A stretch of DNA of 64,000 bases from contig NC_059541.1 in NCBI RefSeq assembly GCF_905220415.1, forward strand, positions 4,290,501-4,354,500. Direction: 5' to 3'. The notes below the pieces were generated by a model, which was not told the DNA's origin, searched no databases, and saw nothing but the letters and a program-made list of their open reading frames with translations. Source of the stretch: Colias croceus. Taxonomy: Eukaryota > Arthropoda > Insecta > Lepidoptera > Pieridae. A program made the position numbers and the translations under genes. Below, piece after piece: positions 39,701-51,700 of this stretch (position 1 is its first letter; each line of letters begins with the position of its first letter).

Positions 39701-42700
39701 AAGTCAGTGTTTAAAAGTGTAATAAAAACCACAGGCATATTATGATAATATACAGTTACATATTTTGTAAAATTAAATTGTAAAACTGAAATGATTTAAA
39801 AGAGCAACTATGGAGTTTCTTGCCGGTTCTCAAATAATCACATTGTACGGCAACCTCGTCTAAACGTTTTATACTGGCATAATAAGCAATATTTAAAAGT
39901 AAAATTAACAATTAACGAGATAATTACTCATATAACACAGTACATGTTATAATAACAACATACGATCCCGATTAGAATAGGATCGATTTGGCGCCATATT
40001 GTGACGTCATCGCTGTTGTGTGCGGAGTACATAATCCAAGTTAGGCATTTGTATTTAATTTAGAAATTTTGGAAACGGACAAAATAAAATAAATCAATAT
40101 TGATATTAAAAAAAGGTTTTCCAAGCAAATCATAGTCATCAAATGACATCTAACATGATTTTTTGATTGGATATGCCTAGTCTCATTCGCATCGCAATAC
40201 ATGTACTGTCTTATACGTCAAGTAAGTAACATATTATGGAGTAAATAAACAAATACTTACAGCAGATAGACCAGGTTTGCCAACACTGGCCGCTTTCTTG
40301 GCAACTTCCACCAGCACGTCAGGTTTGGCCGGCACCCCTGTGGCCTGTTCCTCCCTCAGACGTTTCAACCCCTCACCGACCACCTCCCAACTCGGATCCT
40401 CTTTATCTTTCACGTCCGAACATAATTCTATTATATTCGTCAAAGACGACGCTGACAACCTGATAGATTGTAAACAAAATGGAAGAAAATAAAACACACA
40501 GAAGAAAAAAACTAAAAATTCGCAGTATGGGATGCTCATATATATTAATATATTGTATAAAATAATGTCGATACATTTAATACAATGTTCATGCATGAAT
40601 GGGTTTCACAAAAGCATAACAAGCGACAGATATCACATTGACAAAAGGATGTAAGATAGAGCCCTTGTGTGAATCTGTAAAATGTTATTAGAGAAAAAAA
40701 AATTCATCAAATACTTTTGTTGCATTGGTGTTCGTCGATCTTCATTTTCGCCTTGCTCCTCCATCATTTGACCAAACTTGAGCATGTCGGCTGCGGCGGC
40801 GCGAATCTTTGCTTTCACTTCTTCATCTGCAAATGCGAAACATATTGCTTATTTATTACTAGGTTTCCGCCCGCGGCTTCGCCCGCGCAGTCAAAGAAAA
40901 CTCGCATAGATCCCGTTCCCGTGGGATTTCAGGGATTGCGTCATTTTCCCGGGATAAAAAGTAGCCTATGTCTGGTATCAAAATATCTCCATACCAAATT
41001 TCATGAAAATTGGTTCAATAGTTTAGGCGTGATTGAGTAACAGACAGACAGATAGAGTTACTTTCGCATTTATAATATTAGTATGGATATGTATACAGGG
41101 TTAGTTTTCAATGACCAGCCAAAATTTAAAATTAAGATCTAGATATTAAACCAAAGGTACATTTGAAACATTATTGTCGAATAAAAAAAAATAATAGCAT
41201 TCATTTGAAAATGTCTTAAAAATTTCCTAAATCGTAAACACGCGATAATCAATGCACTTGTGTGCGTGCGCGCATCGCCAAATTATGTGTGTGCTAACTT
41301 CTACCTATCTAGGTTGTTGAACTGAATGGTGCTTTGGTAATGTCCACACGTTCGCTTTTTAGTGGCGGACAGGAATGTAATCTAATAAAAAAAAAACTTT
41401 TTTTTTTCATTAGATCGAAAATGTTATCGATTCTAAACCATTTCTGAAAATTTGGCCGGTCATTGAAAACTAACCCTGTAGATTATGTATTCAAAACAAA
41501 AAACATGTGGCACTCGGGGACTGCCGCGGTAAAGATATTGCATGCTATGCCTTCAAGCCACACCTCCGCCCGTCGGAGTGGGGAGCGTGAGGTTTTTTCG
41601 TTACAGAATTTCTAGATTCGGTCTCCGCGCTCAAGGCCTGCAATAGAAGCTATGCAATAGCTTAAAATCAAGATTTTTTTTATTTTGGCGAGTTTAGCGT
41701 GTTTAATTTTATAAGTCCTTTAGGCGCGTTGAGAGTAAAATTTCAAGGTAAGGCGACGATTTTGGTATCTTCAAATCTTGTCAAAGAAGTTTCACTTCTG
41801 ACACGTGAGCTCGGCATAACGCTCTTTCGTCGAGTTTTGCGTGTTTTTAATTTTGTAAATAGTGCAATGTTTTAAGATTTTTTTTGCAAAATTCAACACT
41901 AAATAAAATATTTTCAATAGTTTAACATAGTGCACATTTAAAATTAAACCCTAATTACCTTGATACGAGTAACAATTGCAGAAAGCTTCTAGAAGCCTCT
42001 CGACGAGTTTGACCCGCTTAGCGTGTCCGAAAACGACGAGCTGTGACCACGCTTCCGCTAACCGGTCACCGGCACCGCTCACTTCTAGCGTCCTTATTAT
42101 CTATGGGATAAGGGTCAATTTTGAATGAAATATAATATTTCTTGTATTGTTCTTATTTTCTATGGGATAAGAACCAATTTTGAATAAAGGAAATATGTAT
42201 TGTACAGAAGTGCCTTATGTCCTTATTAGCAACAGGATAAGGACCAGTATTGAATAAATAAAAAATGCATAGCATTAAAAAAATTGGCAACCAAGAATTA
42301 CGTTTGAATGGACAATATACGAAAAGACGAAATTTATATTTGACTCAATTTCCCATACATTTGCACGAAACTTCGTCTGCGTTCAAAAAGCATTTATATT
42401 TTCACTTTGAAAGATTTTTCATAATAAAAATTACCTCTTCCATTACTGAAGGTTCTGGCACATAAACATTCGGGACTAACGTATCCAGTAGCTGAGTTGT
42501 TCTTTCAAATGGCGCGTGTCTGTAAATGAAAATATTTTTATTTTTAATTCTTAAGAATAAACTTTATACAGAATTAATTTGTATAAAATTTTGTATATTA
42601 ATAGTTTTAGCATATTATAATAAAACTATAGTCGAGCCAATTTAATAGGCAACATTTGACGTCTATCAATTTTATCTTCGAAGAGAGGTAATCTGCTTAA

Positions 42701-45700
42701 AAACATCGATTAAAGTGAATTAATCGATACGGATTTGAAACATTTGTCAATCGAATTTATTAATTTATAATGATTTTTATTCACAAGCAATCAATGCATT
42801 CGATTCTAGATGTCAGATTTCGATTTTTAGAGTAACATCTCTAGTATTTAAAAAGAAAAAAGGTTTATTGACACAAAATTGTAGCGACGTCAGTTCTTCA
42901 ATTTATAAATTGTTTATTATGTTTAGAATGGTTTATCAGTAAAATGAAATCTTAAAATTAATTGTGTCGGTCATTATTATTATAAATATATAATCGTAAT
43001 TGAAAAAAGTTAAGCAAATGTGCAGATCTAACAAAACAAAATATCATGTTATTCTATGTCGTCGTTACTAGGTTACGTTGTTGAATTTTGTTGAACTGTC
43101 AAATGTTGCCTATTAAAATGGCTCTACTATACATAATTATTTTTTTCAATAACTATTGAATCAATTTTATTGCAGATAAAAATTTATTTGAAAAATTAAA
43201 CAAAATAAATTAATTAGATTTCTTACCTGCAAGCAACGGTAACGAAGTGTCTGTAATAAATGCTTTCTTTGTATGCGTCGCCAACCAACTTGTAGTTATC
43301 GTCCTTCATTAGCAACGCGTGTACTCGCTCTGCTAAAGTAATATCCTGTAAATAAATAAATAAAGATATACAATAAAATAAACTTATGTTATAACATGAA
43401 GCTAAGGTATAAGCTACAATATATTTTGAACCATTTTTTATATTTAAAAGGTATTATTATTAATAAATTATTACCTGCAAATGCTCACTGCATACACCCA
43501 TAGCCGTGATAAAGAAGTGTGTGTCTGCCACATCACTTGGTTCTAAACTAGCTCTGCTTTCTAGATCACTAAGTATTGTTGATAGAATGTCTATGCGTGG
43601 GCCTCCTGCAAACAAATAAAAATATAATAAAATGTATTTTTTTAGAAAGTATTATCTCGATTGTTAGCATAGATTATAGTAATCCATTTTATAGAGCCAA
43701 CAAAGCAATTACACTCAAGCCCAGTCATTTGCAACAATGATTGTATCTAAACTAATATTACAATAGGAAACATTTGTGCTTTTTAATAATAATTTCACAT
43801 AAATACGACCGATTTCAAAAAATTTTACAGACAGAGAAAGATACATTTTTCCTGAGTCAAATTGAATATATTTTATTCCGAGGACGAACATACTTTATAT
43901 AAATAAATTAATATTTAATAAACAAATACTTACTTTCTTTACAGAACAAGCACAACAAATGATAATACGCGCCAAGACCAGGTTGGATATTCAATTTTCT
44001 CATTTCGCTGACAATTTGTAAGGCGAACGTTTGTAACGCTTTGCTACCGCCCCACGCCGATATCGATTTCAAACATGACGTCAATGTTTCTTTGTTTGGT
44101 GTTAGCCCCTGAAAATTAATAAGATAATGGAATAAATATTTCCAGGCATTCAAAATTAATTTATTTAAATACATGTATAGCATTATGGTCGGTACTGAGA
44201 ATGGAACACATTTTAAATTAGGCCCTAAAGAATCAATTTCTTTTCAAGACATGGCATGATTTGTTATTTGAAGTTTCTTTTTATGTCTCTCTCCATAATA
44301 CACGGGCACTACCAGAAGGAAGATACCCGGTCCTTTGGAAGGCTTACGTGGGGACACAGGTCCAACACGCAGAGGCCCTTTAGAGAATTTTAATGTGTTG
44401 TGGGACACCAGCCGCAGCCTGCCCATGACTGCACTATAGAGATACAGCCCTGGGCAGTCCGCGGCCAATGTAGGACTATTGCAGAAAAATGGAAATGAAT
44501 AAAACTGGGTTATGGAAGGGGGTGTTAGATGGACTGGTATATTGGGTCTATGGGGACTATGGACGTCTGCCTTTTCAATATTAGAAATTGAAAATTATGG
44601 CAGACGGTGACTCGCCAGTTCGGTCGATGGGCTCCCAAAAAGGTTACCGATAGTGGCAACAAGGGGGCAACATCAGCTGAGCGGCTAGGGGTGTAGAGAG
44701 GTGCGGCACCGGTTTCACCATCGCGAGCCCTCGGGCCCGGAGCGGGTTTCCCCGCTATTACGCCATTAGACACTTCCACCCCCGAGCATATAGCTCTAGC
44801 GGCTCCACTCTGGACGGCCAACAAAGGCAAGCCAGAGGTGGGGGATCCTGAACCTCGTCATTGTTCACTCCGAACTGCCACCGGGACAGCCCAGAGGTGA
44901 GGACAGGGACCTCCCCCGGGAGCGCTCGGTTCCCGCGGGGTCGCTACTCCCCGACACCTCGCCACAGGGTGCCCTGCGGGGTGACTGACTGCACGGCTGG
45001 GATATCTATTGTAGATATGCCAACCGCGGGCGATGGGGTCGTCACATTCTTTTTATTATTATTATCAAATGACTCCACGTCAAATCGCAATGCTATTTTA
45101 TGTTAAATCCGCTTTCTTACCTGTTCATTCATTTGTGCCAGAAGAGATTTCATAGCATCGATACGCAGAGCTGTTCCTTCTTTTAAAAAGCCAACACAGC
45201 TTAGTAGAGAATTGTAAACGTCAGTGGACAGGAGTATGCCATTTTCTTTCGCTTCCTGTGCCAAGGCATGCGCACGCTCAGCCTGATATTAAAAAAAAAT
45301 GTTAGGAAAAAAAAAATAGTGACAATTCCAATGTTTTATTAACAAATTTTAATTAAATTTTGTTGAAAGATCAAAGCATATTCAAAAGAAAAACATATAA
45401 TTACCTGATAATACTTTGCCATTCCTTGAATCAGTGTACAGTATGCTTCTGGTGTTTTAGGTTCCATTGATGCAAAGATTTTGTCTGCAAGTCCACCCAA
45501 CCTGAAAACATAAAATTTAAAATATTATCTTTTGACCTTTGTTTATGATTAAAAATAAAAATATTCATATTGGAAAATTAATTCAAAATATATTTCTGTT
45601 TGCAGCTTAGCTGGGAAATCAAATTTCAAACATTATGGAAAACGAAATAATAATAAGAAGTTTAATAATTTACCTCCAAGTAGCTGCTTGTCTCTCCCGA

Positions 45701-48700
45701 GTGGCCGCAGCGAACCACCTTTCCTCCAACCATTCGGCAGCAATCGGTTCCTTTTCATTATAAAAGCATAGCAGTTGCAAAAGACCAAGCTTCAGTTCAT
45801 CATTGACTCCTTCCGAACCACCTAGCAGTTGGTACACCTTGACTGCATCATCTAGGAGCGCATTTTTGATGGTATATATTAGGTCTTCTTCAGTGACCTG
45901 ATAAAAAAAAATGAAATTTTGATACAAAGGTAAAAAAAAAATTCCAAAAAAATTATCTCAACTCATCAAATTAATTTGCCGAAACCAAAAAAAAAAGATC
46001 TTACCTTGCTCTCATCATTATAGATAGGCCTCGGTGCATAAGCCTCAATCTCCGGGTCCGCATTGACGTAAGGAGTTTTCATCTTCAAAGGTGGATCCCA
46101 TTCTCTTGTAGTGAACAGGTTAGCGTGTTCGTCTCTTATCCATGCGGCCGCCTTGCGCCCCGCCTCCGCTGACAACGCATACGCCCGCTTGCGGTAATTC
46201 GACTGCGGTATGAGGAACGGATCATCGTGGTATCTGAAAAGAATAAAAAAAAATTGTAATCATCGATGTGACAAATCATTAAAGAAAAAAAAAAAAGTAA
46301 TTACACAGTATATGAAAATAATTCAGCTCAATCCTTTGTCTTTATTCAAAATAATTGCAAAGAAGACGTGTGTTCGCAGTGCAGTTCCGATAGTAAATGC
46401 GCATGCAGGAGATGAAATTGAAATAGGTCAGTCCACCCCACCCCTCCCACCCTTCCCACCTAACAGGGATACGCCCAAGATGGCGGATGCGCAGTTGCAT
46501 ACAAGTTGCAGGATTCGCAGGTGTATTGATTGCCGCATCGCTATCGATAGTCATGTAATATTAATAGTAAATGACTATCGGTAGGTTTCAATTCAAAATG
46601 GCGGACTGCAGTAAAATTCATAAATTAAATTGGGCCATATAATACAACAATCAAAGAGGATATTTGAATTTAGAATAGAAACAAAGAGCTGCGTTTGCGA
46701 TTTTTTTATCAAGAAGATAGTGTAACAAAAAATCAGATGGTAAAAGGTCGAAGTTCAACAGGATATTTAAAGGTGACAAAGGTCTTAAGTATAGTTTTTT
46801 TCCTTTTTACAACAATTTTTGTAAAAGTTTGCCACATCGCGTAGGTAATATAAAAAAAAAGATTGCTAGCGCTCTAAACAATAAATAAGTACATAAGTTC
46901 GCAAAAAAATAAAATATTGAATCAACAGGCCATCAAAACAAGACCCAATGAATCAACAAGTGTTTTCTATTTCAAAAGGTTACGCCCAAGATGGCAGCTA
47001 TTGAAGTCGCACGAAAAATTATTAAGAATTTATTTGAATTGCTTGCCATACAAAATAATAAATTTAATCAAATTAAAGACATGAGATCTGAGATATGAGA
47101 ATATTAGAAGAGATCAATAAAATTTTAATTTTTGAAAAAAAAAAATAGTTATGGAAAATGTAGGTAAGTAGATACAAAATAATTCTCACCTAAAAAGGCA
47201 GGACGATGCACTATTGTAGCAAAGATTTGATAAAATATTTCTATTCTATAAAGTTAAATCTATCACTTGACTATAGACTCTTTATTAAATTTATGGAGCT
47301 TTGAATATACAGAGGTCTATTCACTTGCAAGGACTGGCGATAAGTGTCGTCCTAGGTACGCTGCAGTGAGCTGCATTACCTTTCCTCTGTACCCCCGCAT
47401 CACGTCTGGACCCTGTTGCGCAGCTGCAGATTTATTGAATATTAAGTCAAATAGGTCACAGGTAAATCTAGGATACAACAGCCACTGCAACCCCCCGCAC
47501 CCCTCGTGGACTGCTCTTCAAAATAAGATGGCGGAATCATGAAATATCACAGGTAATATCTGGTTACATTATAATGGCCAGAAGAAAAAAAGTAAAGCTT
47601 TTTTGAAAATTTTCAGCTTTTAAAATATGACTTTAAATTTGTTAAATATTATTTCCCTGCATCCGCCCCCCTCATGAGATACGGTACGCAGATGCAGATT
47701 TATTGACTATTAGGAAAAATAGGTCACAGGTAAATCTAGGATACGATAGCCACTGCAACCCCGCACACCTCGTGTACTGCTCTTCAAAACAACAAGATGG
47801 CGGAATCCATAATGAAAAGTAAGAAAATATTTCAAATAGGTCACAGGTAAGTCTAGGATATAAGATATCGGCTACAAGCTCCGATATAAGCGAAGTGGCG
47901 AGAGTTTCGAATAAAAGTATATAAGTATACCTATTGCAAAGAATGTTTTAATTTAATTTTAAAAGTTTGTTTAATATTTCGCATCCCCCCCATGTTATGT
48001 TGTGTACATGTAAATAATATGTATATCGAAAATAATATCTAATAGGTCAAAAATCAATCTAGAAAGTATAGTCAAGCAACTATCGCGCCCTCCATGTGTC
48101 CTTTTCTATAAGGAGACGCAACAAGATGACTGAATCAAAATTATGACATATTAGATTCATAAGCAGGTATTTCGAATTTCGAATGATGTTGCGATATACC
48201 TACCTATATCGTGAAGTAAAGCATATGTAAAAACTTTAAGCTCCTAAAACAGATTATTATGTCAAAGTTTGCTACAAGGGACACTGCATCCCCCCACCAA
48301 AGACACCTGTTGCGCAGATGCAGATTTATTGAATGCTTGTTCAAATAGGTCATAGGTAAATCCAGGACGTTACCTAGCAACCACCCGCACCCTCCCCTCC
48401 CGCACTCCCGCATGATTATCTCTACAAAGAGATGCAACAAGATGGCGGGATCAAAATTATGAAAATTGAAACATTACAATAATAGGTACTTGGTTAATTT
48501 AGAAGAAGAAAACGATTTCGAATGCAGGTATATCGCGAAGTAAAGCATATTATGTAAAAACTTTAAGCTCCTAAAACAGATTATTATGTCAAAGTTTGCT
48601 ACAAGGGACACTGCATCCCCCCACCAAAGACACCTGTTGCGCAGGTGCAGATTTATTGAATCAAATAGGTCATAGGTAAATCTAGGACGTTACCTAGCAA

Positions 48701-51700
48701 CCACCCGCACCCTCCCCTCCCGCACTCCCGCATGATTATCTCTACAAAGAGATGCAACAAGATGGCGGGATCAAAATTATGAAAATTGAAACATTACAAT
48801 AATAGGTACTTGGTTAATTTAGAAGAAGAAAACGATTTCGAATGCAGGTATATCGCGAAGTAAAGCACATTATGTAAAAACTTTAAGCTCCTAAAACAGA
48901 TTATTATGTCAAAGTTTGCTACAAGGGACACTGCATCCCCCCACCAAAGACACCTGTTGCGCAGATGCAGATTTATTGAATGCTTGTTCAAATAGGTCAT
49001 AGGTAAATCTAGGACGTTACCTAGCAACCACCCGCACCCTCCCCTCCCGCACTCCCGCATGATTATCTCTACAAAGAGATGCAACAAGATGGCGGGATCA
49101 AAATTATGAAAATTGAAACATTATAATAATAGGTACTTGGTTAATTTAGAAGAAGAAAACGATTTCGAATGCAGGTATATCGCGAAGTAAAGCATATTAT
49201 GTAAAAACTTTAAGCTTCTAAAACAGATTATTATGTCAAAGTTTGCTACAAGGGACACTGCATCCCCCCACCAAAGACACCTGTTGCGCAGGTGCAGATT
49301 TATTGAATGCTTGTTCAAATAGGTCATAGGTAAATCTAGGACGTTACCTAGCAACCACCCGCACCCTCCCCTCCCGCACTCCCGCATGATTATCTCTACA
49401 AAGAGATGCAACAAGATGGCGGGATCAAAATTATGAAAATTGAAACATTACAATAATAGGTACTTCGTTAATTTAGAAGAAGAAAACGATTTCGAATGCA
49501 GGTATATCGCGAAGTAAAGCATATTATTATTATGTAAAAACTTTAAGCTTCTAAAACAGATAATTAAGTCTAGGTTGGGTACAAGGGACACTGCATCCCC
49601 CCGCCAAAGCACCTGTTGCGCAGATGCAGATTTATTGAATACTAGTTCAAATAGGTCATAGGCAAATCTAGGAGGTTACTTAGCAACCATCCCTACCCAC
49701 CACTCCCGCACTCCCGCATGTTTTTCTCTACAAAGAGACGCAACAAGATGGCGGAATTAAAATGATAAAATATTAACATCAAAAGGTATTTGGGAAATCT
49801 AGAAGAACAAACCGATTTCGAATGCATCTCGCAGTTAAGCATATTGTAAAAAAAATTGGCTTCTAAAACAGATACATAATTATGTTAGAATTTGTGCATG
49901 GGAAATTGTATCCCCCCGCCGATGACACCTGTTGCGCAGATGCAGATTTATTGAATACTAGTTCAAATAGGTCATAGGTAAATCTAGGGCGTTACCTAGC
50001 AACCACCCGCACCCACCCTGCCCATGTTTTTCTCTACAGAGGGACGCAACAAGATCAAAATTGTGAAATTCATTTCATATTACATTCAATATTTAAGTTG
50101 AAAAGAATAAAACAGATTTCGCATATTAAGACTATTGCAAAGCCAAGAGTACCTACTTTAAAACTTTGCACTTAAATATGTTTGAATAAAAGTTATCTAA
50201 ATATGATGCTGCATCATCCTTTGTAGAGATGCTCTGCGCAGATGCAGACTTATCGAACATAAGGTCATAGGTAAACCTAGAATGTTATGGACCTAGCAAC
50301 CACCGCACCCTCCCATCCCACGTTTTCTCGCGACCTTCTCTTCAATGACAAACAACAAAATGGCGGAATCACGATTATAGATTGTCACTTTGTAATGAAA
50401 ATACACTAGAAGTGTTGAGAAAATTCGTACTTTCTAATTTAATAAAAAATGTTCCTTATATGTTATATTCTACACAGACTAGAAGTATTTTAGAAATATT
50501 TCGTGGATAGGTCAAATAGGTCATAGATGAATATAGGATGGCTGGGAAGATAGAGTGCTTAGTCTGGTTATTTACAATTGGGCGGAAAAATAAAAATATT
50601 TGCCTTGCTTGATTAAATTGGGCTAAATGGAATAAGATTATTGGCGTGAACGTTAAGCCTTTTTGAAATTAAATTATAATTATTTGGAAACCGATAACCT
50701 TACCAAGGAAACCGTTAATTAGGACTGCGAGATCATTAACGGCACGAAACTTTATAAAAGCCCATTTGCTAAAATAGGCCTTTTTATAAATGGTTCGACT
50801 GCTGCGGTCATACCTATCAGATAGGACTGTTGCCTATCCAACCCGCGATGGATGGAGTGAGAGGGAAATGTCGTGCGGTGTCCCACAGGGGTCGGTCCTC
50901 GGGCCTCTTCTGTGGAACATCGGGTACGACTGGGTCCTGCGCGCCACTAACCTCCCAGGTGTTGGCGTAACTTGTTACGCCGACGATACTCTGGTGACTG
51001 CGCGTGGGGCTACATATGAGGAGGCAGCTTTATTAGCTACCACGGGAGTTGAGCAGGTGGTGTGCCGCATCCGGCGGTTGGGACTACGGGTGGCGCTGGA
51101 GAAATCCGAAGCCATCTTCTTTCCCGGTCGCCGGAGGCTGCATAGCGCAGGCTCAGAGATCCGGGTGGATGGGGTAGCGATCAGGGTCACCACCACCATG
51201 AGATACCTAGGCATCGTGTTGGATAGCCGATGGAGGTTTACGGAGCACTTCCGTCGCCTCGCCCCCCGTCTTGTAGGGGCGGCCGGAGCACTGGGAAGTT
51301 TGCTGCCAAACCTTAGAGGTGCTGGGGGTGGGTGTCGCCGGCTATACACTGGCGTAATTCGCTCCATGGCCCTCTACGGGGCCCCCATCTGGGCAGACAC
51401 CCTGAGCGCCCGTACCAGACCCCTCTTGCGGAGGCCGCAGCGGGTCATGGCGCTCAGGGTAGTTAGGGCATACCGCACGGTGTCTTTCGAGGCTGCCTGC
51501 GTAATGGCCGGAACGCCGCCATGGGATCTGGACGCCGAGATGCTAGCGGACGTGTATCGCCGCGTCTCGGCGTCTAGGTCACATGGGGTGAATCCTTCCT
51601 ACGAGGAAGTAGAGGAGTGGAGGGCCGAGGCTGTCGAGCGGCGGTTCCGGGAGTGGGAACGCCGGCTCGAGGAGCCCAGCGCGGGTGAGAGGACGGTTGC

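Larger units (their letters stand above)
34368..40260 (-). other. PTCD3 intron 13: structured-repeat array
   Basis: Holds the ~85-nt structured element copies from 34726 to 39440, a long-TIR element at 36570-37139, and two tandem near-identical 300-bp units at 37901-38500. The flanks are AT-rich. Confidence 0.85.
40827..41958 (-). other. PTCD3 intron 11: repeat cluster
   Basis: Filled by an RTE-like 3' end, a TA-flanked MITE and a further dispersed-repeat stretch. No host gene content. Confidence 0.75.

Noticed and set aside
48204..49414. Three nearly identical minus-strand ORFs of 78-97 codons
   Set aside because: They are read through the 327-bp tandem units and disappear in diverged units. 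No protein-like conservation.
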